Positions 43,025 through 52,613 are shown, counted from the stretch's first letter. The stretch: 64,000 bases of DNA from Chryseobacterium cucumeris (GCF_001593385.1 NZ_LUVZ01000001.1:868001-932000); one strand, 5' to 3'. The notes: generated by a model from the letters alone, not told the origin. Numbers and translations are program-made.

Positions 43025-44605
43025 ATGAGCGAAAATCATCACGAAAGCTACGAAAATATGACCGACAGGCAGAAAAACCGCACCATCTGGAGTGTGATCA
43101 CTGCCTCATCTCTCGGAACATTGATAGAATGGTATGACTTCTATATCTTTGGAAGTCTGGCCGTTGTTTTAGCGACCAAATTTTTCCCTGCGGATAATCC
43201 TACTGCCGCATTTTTATCTACCCTGGCTACTTTTGCTGCCGGATTTGTAGTAAGACCTTTCGGGGCATTATTTTTCGGGAGACTGGGAGATCTTATCGGA
43301 AGAAAATATACTTTCCTGGTTACGTTACTGATTATGGGATTTTCCACTTTCCTGATCGGATGTATTCCAAGTTATGAAACCATTGGATTTCTGGCACCGG
43401 TTTTGGTTTTAATTTTAAGATTACTTCAGGGGCTTGCTTTAGGAGGTGAATACGGAGGTGCTGCCACGTATGTCGCAGAATACGCACAACCTCATCGCCG
43501 CGGATACTGGACCTCCTGGATCCAGACTACAGCAACAGCCGGACTTTTCATTTCATTAATTGTTATTCTGATCACCAAGACCACTCTTTCTGCAGAAGAA
43601 TTTGATACGTGGGGATGGAGAGTTCCATTCTGGATTTCTATTCTGATGGTTGCTGTATCTTACATTATCAGAAAGAACATGAAAGAATCACCCCTTTTTG
43701 CGAAAGCCAAAAGCGAGGGAAAAACGTCCAAAAACCCTTTAAAGGAAAGTTTCGGAAACAAATACAATTTCAAATTTGTACTATTGGCTTTATTCGGGGC
43801 TGCGATGGGGCAAGGTGTAATCTGGTATACAGGACAATTCTATGCCATGAGTTTCCTTCAAAAGGTCATGAATGTAGAATCGGCGCAGGTAGATTCATTG
43901 ATGGCTACGGCTTTATTTTTAGGAACACCCTTCTTTGTATTCTTTGGATGGCTTTCTGACAAAATCGGCAGAAAAGCAGTGATGATGACCGGAATGCTGA
44001 TTGCTATTTTAGCGTACAGACCTATTTACGACAGCATGTTTAAAAGTGTAAACCTCGAAAACAAAACGATTGCAGCCAATGGAATTACAGAAAAAAGAAC
44101 GGCTAAAATCCACAATGATATTGCGACAGACAGCCTGGTGACTTTTCACAAAGAAACACTTTATACAGACGGAACTTTAATTAAAAAAGACAGCGTAGTT
44201 CATTGGTCATCTTCAGGGATTGTTATGAAAGACGGAAAACCGGAGGAAGCCAAAGTTTCTCAAAGTTTAAAATTAAGTGACAACACCAAATGGTACCTGG
44301 TATTCCTTGTTTTCATCCAGGTGATCTTTGTAACGATGGTTTACGGACCTATCGCTGCCTTCCTTGTTGAAATGTTCCCTGTGAGAATCCGTTACACCTC
44401 AATGTCATTACCTTATCATATTGGAAACGGGGTCTTTGGAGGACTTCTTCCAGCGGTAGCTACTTATCTGGTGACTACAGGAAAAGAAGCAGGACATGCA
44501 ACATGGTATCTGGAAGGACTCTGGTACCCGATTGGAGTCGCTGCCGTATGTTTGATCATCGGATTATTTTATCTTAAAAATAAGAACAATAATCTTCACG
44601 ATTAG
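43025..44605 (+). CDS. MHS-family (metabolite:H+ symporter) MFS transporter
   Basis: 526 residues, 12 transmembrane helices. MHS/ShiA-type signatures are clear: GTLIEWYDFYIFGSLA in helix 1, RPFGALFFGRLGDLIGRKY between helices 2 and 3, and RLLQGLALGGEYGGAATYVAEYAQPHRRG after helix 4. A second GWLSDKIGRK loop marks the second half. An 80-residue hydrophilic insert (about 337-420, ENKTIAANGITEKR to VSQSLKLSDN) interrupts the second half between helices 8 and 9 and would lie in the periplasm. Family members carry organic acids such as acetate, propionate or citrate; context favours short-chain acids. Confidence 0.9.
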   Translation: MSENHHESYENMTDRQKNRTIWSVITASSLGTLIEWYDFYIFGSLAVVLATKFFPADNPTAAFLSTLATFAAGFVVRPFGALFFGRLGDLIGRKYTFLVTLLIMGFSTFLIGCIPSYETIGFLAPVLVLILRLLQGLALGGEYGGAATYVAEYAQPHRRGYWTSWIQTTATAGLFISLIVILITKTTLSAEEFDTWGWRVPFWISILMVAVSYIIRKNMKESPLFAKAKSEGKTSKNPLKESFGNKYNFKFVLLALFGAAMGQGVIWYTGQFYAMSFLQKVMNVESAQVDSLMATALFLGTPFFVFFGWLSDKIGRKAVMMTGMLIAILAYRPIYDSMFKSVNLENKTIAANGITEKRTAKIHNDIATDSLVTFHKETLYTDGTLIKKDSVVHWSSSGIVMKDGKPEEAKVSQSLKLSDNTKWYLVFLVFIQVIFVTMVYGPIAAFLVEMFPVRIRYTSMSLPYHIGNGVFGGLLPAVATYLVTTGKEAGHATWYLEGLWYPIGVAAVCLIIGLFYLKNKNNNLHD

Positions 44606-44648
44606 GTACTGAATCACTCAAATTTTTATTAATTTTAAAACTACTAAA

Positions 44649-44876
44649 ATGAACGGACTAAAAAAAATATTAGGCATTCTCTGGATCGCAATAGCAGTAA
44701 TTGTGGGTTACTTCGGAATTACCGTACTGGGAATCCCGAAAATAACTTCCGGAAAACAGGAAGATCTTGTTTTTGGCATCATCATTCTTTTTGTACTGAT
44801 GCCGATTATCTCAGGCGGAATGGCAGTTTTCGGTTATTACGCCTTAAAAGGAGAATATTCTGACGATAAAATTTAA
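44649..44876 (+). CDS. Small two-helix membrane protein
   Basis: 75 residues with two transmembrane segments (ILGILWIAIAVIVGYFGITVL and LVFGIIILFVLMPIISGGMAVFGYY) and a short charged tail. It follows the transporter gene after 43 bp and looks like the small accessory protein often found behind MHS transporters in Bacteroidota (I believe DUF6814, not certain). Function unknown; an accessory role for the transporter is inferred. Confidence 0.72.
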   Translation: MNGLKKILGILWIAIAVIVGYFGITVLGIPKITSGKQEDLVFGIIILFVLMPIISGGMAVFGYYALKGEYSDDKI

Positions 44877-44884
44877 AAGCAAAA

Positions 44885-44925
44885 AACAGATCATTGATGA
44901 ATGCGGCATTCATCAATGATCTGTT
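44885..44925. repeat. Perfect 19-bp palindrome
   Basis: AACAGATCATTGATGAATG (44885-44903) and its exact complement (44907-44925) with a 3-nt loop. No long T-run follows on the plus strand, but it lies just behind the small membrane protein gene and could end that transcript; on the minus strand nothing needs it. Confidence 0.8.
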
Positions 44926-44940
44926 ATCAATTATAAAAAA

Positions 44941-45399
44941 ATGGATATCACGATTAAAGCAATTCCCCGTCCTTCTCAGGATAAGAGCGTTATTGACCTC
45001 ATCCACAGATTAAATACTTCTCTTATTACAATCTCTGGTGAGAGTGGAAGCAAAAGTGCAAACCTTGATGACTTTTGTCAGGAGAAAGCTTTGTTCCTCA
45101 TTGCTGTAAGTGATGAAAAACCCATAGCCTGTGGAGGTTTTCGCCCCCTTTCACCAGAAATATGTGAAATTAAACGCATGTTCTCCCTGGACAAAAACAT
45201 AGGCCTGGGCGGAAAGATTCTCTCGGCGTTAGAAAAAGCCGCAAAACAATTCGACTATAAATACATCTATCTGGAAACCCGTAAAAAAAATGACAATGCC
45301 GTAAAGTTTTATCTGAAAAACGAATATAAGGTCATTGAAAATTATGGAATTTACATCGGACGTGAAGAAGCGATATGCTTCAGTAAGGAAATAAAATAA
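44941..45399 (+). CDS. GNAT family N-acetyltransferase
   Basis: 152 residues. The GNAT fold is visible: ALFLIAVSDEKPIACGGFRPLSPEICEIKRMFSL, a short KNIGLGGKILSALEKAA acyl-CoA helix and the YIYLETRKKNDNAVKFYLKNEYKVIENYG finish. Substrate unknown. Two bases separate it from the small membrane protein gene that leads into the kinase, so it belongs to that operon. Confidence 0.88.
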   Translation: MDITIKAIPRPSQDKSVIDLIHRLNTSLITISGESGSKSANLDDFCQEKALFLIAVSDEKPIACGGFRPLSPEICEIKRMFSLDKNIGLGGKILSALEKAAKQFDYKYIYLETRKKNDNAVKFYLKNEYKVIENYGIYIGREEAICFSKEIK

Positions 45400-45401
45400 T
45401 T

Positions 45402-45596
45402 ATGAAAAAAAGACACGAACAAAAACTTATCATACTGAGCGTAGGGCTTATGATTGCTTTCAGCATTCCTATTTCACTTCTTTTCAATAGTGACAGGGAA
45501 GTTTTGGGCTATCCTATGATCCTTATTTATCTGTTCGTGGTCTGGATGATTTCCATTGTGATTTCTTTTGTAATTGTAAAAAGACATGATGAGTAG
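45402..45596 (+). CDS. Small two-helix membrane protein, symporter small subunit-like
   Basis: 64 residues with two transmembrane helices (IILSVGLMIAFSIPISLLF and YPMILIYLFVVWMISIVISFVI). Its end overlaps the kinase start by 11 bp. This is the size and place of the small subunits that precede sodium/solute symporters (YjcH-like), here preceding a symporter-type kinase. Such a partner for the kinase's transporter domain is an inference from gene order. Confidence 0.78.
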   Translation: MKKRHEQKLIILSVGLMIAFSIPISLLFNSDREVLGYPMILIYLFVVWMISIVISFVIVKRHDE

Positions 45597-48291
45597 TTTC
45601 GCATTATTTTTTGTCGTTCTGTTTTATCTGGCCCTCCTTTTCTTAGTTGCCTACCTGGCAGAGAAGAAAAGAAGCAAGCTTTGGATCAATAATCCATACA
45701 TCTATGCTTTATCTCTTGCTGTATATTGTACTGCCTGGACGTATTATGGAAGTATCGGTGTGGCAGCAACAAGCGGATTAAACTATTTACCAATTTACAT
45801 TGGACCTATTATGATTATTCCGGCATGGATCTATATCAATACCCGGATTGTAAGAATTTCAAGGGTCAACAAAATAAGCAGCCTTGCCGATTTCATTTCA
45901 TTGAGATACGGGAACAGCAGAAGCCTGAGTGCCATTATCACGATAGTCTGCCTTCTGGCGATAGTTCCTTATATCGGGCTGCAGATTAAAGCCATTTCTG
46001 AAACCTTCCATCTGGTAACTGAAACTCCGATGTCGAAAGACATTCTTACTGATAATGCAACTTTCGTGGTAATTTTAATCGCTTTATTTTCTTCTTACTA
46101 TGGAACACGATATGTGGATGCTTCAGAAAAAAGGCTTGGAATTATCTCCGCCATTGCTCTGGAAAGTTTTTTAAAGCTGTTTTTCATTATTATTCTCGGA
46201 TTTTTCGTTATTTATTATGTTTTTGATGGTTTCTCAGATATTTATGAGAAAGCCAGTAAATTTGAAGATTTTAAAGAAAAAAACACCTTCAACGGAATTG
46301 AAGGTGCCCTGAACTGGATGGTTCTCTGCATGATTTCCGCAACAGCGATCTGCATTCTCCCAAGACAGTTCCACACTGCTATTGTTGAAAACAGGCAGGA
46401 AAAGCACATCAGAACAGCTATTTGGTTTTTTCCGCTTTACCTTCTAATCTTTACTGTATTTATTTTCCCGATTGCCTGGGGAGGAAGATTAATTTTTGAC
46501 GGACAGAAAGTAAATCCTGAGTTCTACTCTATTCTGATTCCACAGCATTTCGACAATACTTTGATCACAGTATTCGTCTTTCTTGGAGGATTGAGCTCAT
46601 GTATTTCCATGATCATTATCTCTGCCATTACTTTATCCATCATGCTTTCCAACAATCTCATCATTCCATACGGATTGCTGGGAAAATTAAAATCTGAAAG
46701 CGAGGAGCAAAATACAAGAATCATCACCAATATCAGGAAGTTCAGTATTTTCGCATTGATCATTATGGCTTTTGCCTTCTACAAGTATTTCATTTTGAAA
46801 ACTTCCCTGGATTCGGTAGGATTAATCTCATTTGTCGTGATTGCACAGCTGGCACCTGCATTTTTCGGAGCTTTATTCTGGAGAAGAGGAAGTTATAAAG
46901 GTGCTGTTACAGGACTTTTAGCCGGATTGGTAATCTGCTATTTCGGACTGATTATTCCCCAGTATTATTTTTCGTACAATCAGGAATTTAAAGGGGTCTT
47001 GAGGGATATGTATAATGCTTTCGGATTTTTTACCATTCCTTATTTAGGAAGAATTCCACAGATCTTTTTCTGGTCGATGCTGGTCAATACAAGCCTGTTT
47101 ACAATTGTTTCCGTAAGTTCAAAAGGAAATTACCGTGAAAGAAACTTTGCTGAGCTTTACGTAGACATCGATAAGTACATTCAGAATCACGAAAATGCTT
47201 TTATCTGGCGAGGAACAGCCTATATTTCTGATATTCAGAATATTCTGGAACGTTTCTTAGGTAAGAATAAAACGGAACAGGCCTTAAGGATTTTTAATTT
47301 AAAATATAACATCGACTCCAATACTGAGACAGCCGATTCAAGGTTTATCAAATTCTCAGAAAACCTTTTGGCCGGAAGAATCGGTACAGCTTCCGCAAAA
47401 ATATTGATTGAAGGAGTAACCAAGGAAGATAAAATATCTTTAAAAGAAGTTTTAAATATTCTCGAAGAATCACAAGAAAATATCAGCTTAAATAAAAAGC
47501 TTACCGAACAGTCTGCAGAACTTCAGAAACTGTCTAATGATCTGAGGACTGCCAATGAAAGTCTGATTATTAAAGACCGCCAAAAAGACGATTTTCTGGA
47601 TTCTGTCGCTCACGAGCTAAGAACTCCGATTACGGCCATCCGTTCAGCAGGAGAAATTTTAGCGGATGACGATGATATCCCTTTTGACATCAAACAGGAG
47701 TTTTTAAACAACATCATCACAGAATCCGACAGATTAAGCGAAATCATCAATGATATTCTTTATCTGGATAAATTGCAGCATGGTGAAATCTCTCTGCATA
47801 TTCAGGAAAACAATATTGTTGACACGTATAAAAAAGCATTGAATCCGCTTCTTCACCTGATACAGCAGAAAAATATTCATTTGAGTGAAGTTAATCTCCT
47901 GAATCAGTCTATATTTGAATATGATGAAGCAAGAATGATTCAGCTGTTTCAGAATATCTGGGGAAACGCTTTAAAATTTACGGAAGAACATGGCACCATT
48001 CAGACCAAATTGTTTGAAAAAGATCAGCAGCTGATCATTACCATCTTCAATACCGGAAAGCATATTCCGGAGGAGGATCTGGAAATGATTTTTGATAAAT
48101 TTTATCAATCGAAAAACCAAAACATATTAAAGCCTACAGGAAGCGGACTGGGATTGGCCATTTCCAAAAAAATTGTAGAGGCACACGGAGGAAGTATAAA
48201 AGCAGAAAACAGCGGGCTGGGCGTAACTTTCACCATCAACATTCCCAAAAAAACTAAAAAAGAGATTACAGATGAAGTTGAACACCATTAA
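45586..48291 (+). CDS. Symporter-type sensor histidine kinase (CbrA-like)
   Basis: 901 residues. Residues 1-500 form a sodium/solute symporter-like domain with about 13 transmembrane helices (early WTYYGSIGVAATSGL, later RRGSYKGAVTGLLAG). After a linker and a coiled region (about 630-665) come HisKA with His675 in SVAHELRTPIT, the N box in FQNIWGNALKF, and the G boxes FDKFYQSK and GSGLGLAISKKIVEAHGG. Transporter-kinases of this type (CbrA, Bacteroidota relatives) control carbon-source use. It is followed after 9 bp by a receiver-only response regulator, its likely partner, and then by the two acyl-CoA synthetases. Confidence 0.94.
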   Translation: MMSSFALFFVVLFYLALLFLVAYLAEKKRSKLWINNPYIYALSLAVYCTAWTYYGSIGVAATSGLNYLPIYIGPIMIIPAWIYINTRIVRISRVNKISSLADFISLRYGNSRSLSAIITIVCLLAIVPYIGLQIKAISETFHLVTETPMSKDILTDNATFVVILIALFSSYYGTRYVDASEKRLGIISAIALESFLKLFFIIILGFFVIYYVFDGFSDIYEKASKFEDFKEKNTFNGIEGALNWMVLCMISATAICILPRQFHTAIVENRQEKHIRTAIWFFPLYLLIFTVFIFPIAWGGRLIFDGQKVNPEFYSILIPQHFDNTLITVFVFLGGLSSCISMIIISAITLSIMLSNNLIIPYGLLGKLKSESEEQNTRIITNIRKFSIFALIIMAFAFYKYFILKTSLDSVGLISFVVIAQLAPAFFGALFWRRGSYKGAVTGLLAGLVICYFGLIIPQYYFSYNQEFKGVLRDMYNAFGFFTIPYLGRIPQIFFWSMLVNTSLFTIVSVSSKGNYRERNFAELYVDIDKYIQNHENAFIWRGTAYISDIQNILERFLGKNKTEQALRIFNLKYNIDSNTETADSRFIKFSENLLAGRIGTASAKILIEGVTKEDKISLKEVLNILEESQENISLNKKLTEQSAELQKLSNDLRTANESLIIKDRQKDDFLDSVAHELRTPITAIRSAGEILADDDDIPFDIKQEFLNNIITESDRLSEIINDILYLDKLQHGEISLHIQENNIVDTYKKALNPLLHLIQQKNIHLSEVNLLNQSIFEYDEARMIQLFQNIWGNALKFTEEHGTIQTKLFEKDQQLIITIFNTGKHIPEEDLEMIFDKFYQSKNQNILKPTGSGLGLAISKKIVEAHGGSIKAENSGLGVTFTINIPKKTKKEITDEVEHH

Positions 48292-48300
48292 AACCTTCTT

Positions 48301-48660
48301 ATGAGAAAGATAATCATTGCGGATGACGAACACAAAATATTGATGTCGTTGGAATACAGTTTTAAGAAAAACGGATATGATGTTTATATTGCCCGTGACG
48401 GAATGGAAGTCCTTGACTTTCTGAAAACCATGGTTCCGGATGTGATTCTTCTAGATATCATGATGCCGAATCTTGATGGCTACAGCACCCTGGATCTTAT
48501 TAAACAGGATGAAAAACTGAAAGACACCAAAGTGATCTTTCTAAGTGCTAAAAATAACCCAAGAGATATTGAAAGAGGATTGGAAATGGGCGCAGATGCC
48601 TATGTAACCAAACCTTATTCAATAAAAAAACTGATGCAACAAATTGAGGAGATGTTCTAA
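48301..48660 (+). CDS. Receiver-only response regulator
   Basis: 119 residues, a complete CheY-like receiver: the acidic pair in IIIADDEHK, the phospho-acceptor Asp in VILLDIMMPNLDG, Ser/Thr switch in FLSAKN and Lys in VTKPYS. No DNA-binding or enzyme domain follows, so it cannot regulate transcription by itself. It pairs with the kinase 9 bp upstream. It may relay phosphate to another protein or act by protein contact. Confidence 0.95.
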   Translation: MRKIIIADDEHKILMSLEYSFKKNGYDVYIARDGMEVLDFLKTMVPDVILLDIMMPNLDGYSTLDLIKQDEKLKDTKVIFLSAKNNPRDIERGLEMGADAYVTKPYSIKKLMQQIEEMF

Positions 48661-48698
48661 GAGATTGCTTCGCCTGCGGCTCGCAATGATACGACTAC

Positions 48699-48735
48699 TT
48701 ATCCTTGTCAAGATTTAAAACCTTGACAAGGATAA
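48699..48735. repeat. ATCCTTGTCAA hairpin element, copy 2
   Basis: TTATCCTTGTCAAG and CTTGACAAGGATAA form a 14-bp stem with a 9-nt AT loop, between the response regulator and the propionyl-CoA synthetase-like gene. The arms match the element at 35577-35609. A GATTGCTTCGCCTGCGGCTCGCAATGA hairpin-like stretch lies directly before it (48663-48689). Confidence 0.78.
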
Positions 48736-48758
48736 AAAACTAACACACAACTAATGAT

Positions 48759-50645
48759 ATGAATACAGATACCTTATTTAAACAAAGCATAGAAAACAAA
48801 GAAGACTTCTGGAAGGAACAGGCCGGGAAAATACAATGGTTTGAATTTCCGCAGCAGATTCTTTCCAATGGTGAAAACGATTACCCACAGTGGTTTTCTG
48901 ATGGGAAGCTCAATATGTGTTACTTATGTATTGACAGACACATTGAAGACGGCTTCGGAGATCAGGTTGCGATCGTTTATGATTCTCCTGTAACCCATCA
49001 GAAGAAAACCTACACATTTCATCAGGCAAAAGAGGAAATAGCAAAACTGGCAGGAGGATTGGTTTCTTTAAGGTTAAAAAAAGGAGACACAGCCGTTATT
49101 TATATGCCTATGATTCCGCAGACACTTTTTGCCATGCTGGCATGCGCAAGAATCGGGGTGATTCACAATGTGGTTTTCGGAGGCTTTGCTCCTCATGAGC
49201 TTGTTGTCAGAATTGATGACTGCAAACCGAAAGTTTTAATCACAGCCACGGCCGGTGTCGAAATTGCAAAGAGAATCCCTTATCTGCCACTGGTAGAAAA
49301 AGCAATTGAGCTGGCTCAGGACAAAGTAGACAATATTGTTGTATACAACAGAAAACTCGTTGATAATAAGGATGAGATGTTTGAAGGTCTTATTGATTAT
49401 GAAGAACTGGTAGAAAAATCAGCTTCTGCGGACTGCGTTTCTGTAGAATCCACTCATCCGCTTTACCTGCTTTACACCTCAGGAACTACCGGAAAACCTA
49501 AAGGGATCGTTCGTGATACAGGAGGTTATGCCACGGCATTACAATTCTCAATGACTTATGTCTATGGTGTTGAGCCGGGAGAAACGTATTGGGCTGCTTC
49601 AGACTTCGGATGGGCGGTTGGCCATAGTTTTTCTGTGTACGGACCCTTAATCAATAGAAACACGACTGTTATTTTTGAAGGAAAACCCATCATGACTCCT
49701 GATGCAGGAACTTTCTGGAGAATTATCTCAGAATATAAAGTTTCGGTAATGTTTACGGCCCCTACTGCTATCAGAGCTATTAAAAAAGAAGATCCGAACG
49801 GAGAACTGGTAAAAAAATACGATCTAACCCATTTTAAAAAACAGTTTCTCGCTGGTGAAAGATGCGATGTTGCCACTTTGGACTGGTTTGCAGAACATAT
49901 TGGTGTTCCGGCAATAGACCATTGGTGGCAGACAGAATCCGGCTGGCCAATGCTGGGGTTGTTGACTCATGATGAAAATTATCAGATCAAAAGAGCATCT
50001 GCAGGAAAGTCTGTTCCGGGATATGATATTAAAATATTTGATGAAAACGGTTACGAACTCAATCCGCATCATGAAGGTTATCTGGTGATCAAACTTCCCC
50101 TCCCACCTGGCGCCATGCTTGGAATATGGAAAGACTACGCCCGTTTTGAAAGCAGTTATCTGTCTCAGTATAAAGGGTATTATTTTTCGGGAGACGGTGC
50201 TATTCAGGATGAAGACGGTTATATTTTCATCACAGGAAGAGTGGATGATGTGATTAATGTAGCAGGACACAGGCTTTCGACCTCCGAAATGGAAGAAATT
50301 GTTTCCTCACATCCTGATGTTGCCGAATGCGCTGTTGTAGGCATTGATGATGATTTAAAAGGACAGGTTCCTTTTGCCACGGTGGTGTTGAAAAACGGCT
50401 CGGCGATTTCTGAAGAAGATATTGAAAAAGACATCGTTCAGATGGTTCGCAACAAAATCGGAGCAGTTGCTTTTTTAAAAAACGTAATGGTTGTCAAACG
50501 TTTACCCAAGACGAGATCCGGAAAAATTTTAAGAAAGCTGATCCGGACACTGCTGGACGGTAAAGATTTTCAGATTCCATCCACTATTGATGATGAAAAA
50601 ATCATTGAGGAAATCCAGGAAAAAATCCAGGTTTATAGAGCTTAA
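48759..50645 (+). CDS. prpE: Propionyl-CoA synthetase-like acyl-CoA synthetase
   Basis: 628 residues, ANL superfamily. ATP loop YTSGTTGKPKGIV, the acyl pocket region DHWWQTESGWPMLGL (propionyl-CoA synthetases have WWQTE-GWP; acetyl-CoA synthetases have GGI here), YFSGDGAIQDEDGY and the C-terminal KTRSGKILRK with the regulatory Lys. It activates propionate, probably also acetate, to the CoA thioester. It precedes acs by 60 bp; both follow the kinase and regulator. The choice of propionate over acetate rests on the pocket motif only. Confidence 0.85.
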   Translation: MNTDTLFKQSIENKEDFWKEQAGKIQWFEFPQQILSNGENDYPQWFSDGKLNMCYLCIDRHIEDGFGDQVAIVYDSPVTHQKKTYTFHQAKEEIAKLAGGLVSLRLKKGDTAVIYMPMIPQTLFAMLACARIGVIHNVVFGGFAPHELVVRIDDCKPKVLITATAGVEIAKRIPYLPLVEKAIELAQDKVDNIVVYNRKLVDNKDEMFEGLIDYEELVEKSASADCVSVESTHPLYLLYTSGTTGKPKGIVRDTGGYATALQFSMTYVYGVEPGETYWAASDFGWAVGHSFSVYGPLINRNTTVIFEGKPIMTPDAGTFWRIISEYKVSVMFTAPTAIRAIKKEDPNGELVKKYDLTHFKKQFLAGERCDVATLDWFAEHIGVPAIDHWWQTESGWPMLGLLTHDENYQIKRASAGKSVPGYDIKIFDENGYELNPHHEGYLVIKLPLPPGAMLGIWKDYARFESSYLSQYKGYYFSGDGAIQDEDGYIFITGRVDDVINVAGHRLSTSEMEEIVSSHPDVAECAVVGIDDDLKGQVPFATVVLKNGSAISEEDIEKDIVQMVRNKIGAVAFLKNVMVVKRLPKTRSGKILRKLIRTLLDGKDFQIPSTIDDEKIIEEIQEKIQVYRA

Positions 50646-50705
50646 ACGGGAAATTAAACATAAATTTAAAATATAATAAATTCAAATTTCAAAAACGAAA
50701 GGGAT

Positions 50706-52613
50706 ATGAGAAATTACTTAATAGAAGATTTACCACAATATTTTGAAGACTATAAGAAGTCTATCAAAAATCCTAAAAAATTCTGGGATAAAGTTGCAGA
50801 TCAAAACTTCGTGTGGTATCAGAGATGGAGCAAGGTTGTTAAGTACGACATGAATGAAGCGAAGATCACCTGGTTTAAAAATGCGAAACTCAATATTACC
50901 AAAAACTGTCTCGACAGACATCTTACCATAAGAGGGGAAAAAACAGCAATCATCTGGGAACCCAACGATCCTAAGGAAGAAGCACAGCATATTTCTTACA
51001 ACGAATTATACACCCGGGTGAATAAAACGGCCAATGTTTTGCGCGATATGGGTATTGAAAAAGGAGATAGGGTCTGCATTTATCTTCCTATGATTCCTGA
51101 ACTGGCTGTTACGATGCTTGCCTGTGCAAAACTGGGAGCTGTTCATTCTGTTATTTTTGCAGGATTCTCAGCTTCAGCAGTGGCTTCAAGGGTCAATGAC
51201 TGTGAAGCAAAAATGGTTATCACATCAGATGGAAGCTACAGAGGTAATAAAGTTCTGGATCTGAAAAGCATTGTAGACGATGCGCTGGAAAAAACGCCGA
51301 CCGTGGAGAAAGTTCTTGTTGTAAAAAGAACCCACAACGAAATTAAAATGAAAGAAGGAAGAGATTACTGGATGGCCGATCTGTATGAAAAAGCTTCTCC
51401 TGATTTCGTTACTGTCATTATGGATTCTGAAGATCCTCTTTTTATTTTATATACTTCCGGATCTACAGGAAAACCCAAAGGAATGCTGCACACCTGCGCC
51501 GGGTATATGGTGTACACCGCATATACTTTTAAAAATGTATTCAACTATAAAGAAAATGATATTTACTGGTGTACGGCAGATATCGGATGGATCACCGGAC
51601 ACTCCTATATTCTTTACGGGCCGCTGTTGAACGGCGCTACTACAGTGATCTTTGAAGGCGTTCCTACTTATCCCGAACCGGATCGTTTCTGGGAAGTGAT
51701 TGAAAAACACAAGATCACTCAGTTTTATACGGCACCTACTGCAATCCGTTCCTTAGCAAAAGAAAGTACGGAATGGGTAGACAAACATGATCTGAGTTCT
51801 CTGAAAGTCATTGGCTCAGTAGGTGAACCTATCAATGATGAAGCATGGCACTGGTTCAATGACCATGTCGGAAAGAAAAAATGTCCGATTGTAGATACAT
51901 GGTGGCAAACGGAAACAGGAGGAATCATGATTTCACCGCTTCCTTTTGTAACGCCTACAAAACCTACTTACGCTACCCTTCCTTTACCAGGTGTACAACC
52001 TGTTCTGATGGATGATAAGCGCAATGAAATCACAGGAAATCAGGTGACAGGAAATCTTTGTATCCGTTTTCCATGGCCCGGAATCGCAAGAACCATCTGG
52101 GGTGACCATCAGAGATATAAAGAAACTTATTTTACAGCTTTCCCTGGAAAATATTTTACAGGAGACGGAGCTTTGAGGGATGAAGTGGGCTATTACAGAA
52201 TTACCGGGCGTGTAGATGATGTAATTATCGTTTCAGGGCATAATCTTGGGACAGCACCTATTGAAGACAGCATCAACCAGCATCCGGCTGTTGCAGAATC
52301 CGCCATTGTAGGTTACCCTCATGACATCAAAGGAAATGCGCTGTATGGCTATGTAATGCTTAAAGAAACCGGAGAAGGACGTGATAAGGAAAATCTTAAA
52401 AAGGAAATCAATCAGTTAATTTCGGATCAGATCGGACCCATTGCGAAACTGGATAAAATACAGTTCGTTTCCGGGCTTCCGAAAACCCGTTCCGGAAAGA
52501 TCATGCGTAGAATTCTGAGAAAAATTGCAGAGGGTGACTTCAGTAATTTCGGAGACATCAGTACACTTTTAAATCCTGAAATTGTAGAGGAAATTAAAAA
52601 CGAAAGAATTTAA
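50706..52613 (+). CDS. acs: Acetyl-CoA synthetase
   Basis: 635 residues. Visible: FIEDLPQYFEDYKKS N-terminus, GDRVCIYLPMIPELAVTMLACAK, the P-loop YTSGSTGKPKGML, the acetate pocket VDTWWQTETGGIMISPL, YFTGDGALRDEVGYYRITGR and KTRSGKIMRR with the acetylatable Lys. It makes acetyl-CoA from acetate, ATP and CoA. A clear terminator follows, so it ends the acetate locus. Confidence 0.96.
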   Translation: MRNYLIEDLPQYFEDYKKSIKNPKKFWDKVADQNFVWYQRWSKVVKYDMNEAKITWFKNAKLNITKNCLDRHLTIRGEKTAIIWEPNDPKEEAQHISYNELYTRVNKTANVLRDMGIEKGDRVCIYLPMIPELAVTMLACAKLGAVHSVIFAGFSASAVASRVNDCEAKMVITSDGSYRGNKVLDLKSIVDDALEKTPTVEKVLVVKRTHNEIKMKEGRDYWMADLYEKASPDFVTVIMDSEDPLFILYTSGSTGKPKGMLHTCAGYMVYTAYTFKNVFNYKENDIYWCTADIGWITGHSYILYGPLLNGATTVIFEGVPTYPEPDRFWEVIEKHKITQFYTAPTAIRSLAKESTEWVDKHDLSSLKVIGSVGEPINDEAWHWFNDHVGKKKCPIVDTWWQTETGGIMISPLPFVTPTKPTYATLPLPGVQPVLMDDKRNEITGNQVTGNLCIRFPWPGIARTIWGDHQRYKETYFTAFPGKYFTGDGALRDEVGYYRITGRVDDVIIVSGHNLGTAPIEDSINQHPAVAESAIVGYPHDIKGNALYGYVMLKETGEGRDKENLKKEINQLISDQIGPIAKLDKIQFVSGLPKTRSGKIMRRILRKIAEGDFSNFGDISTLLNPEIVEEIKNERI

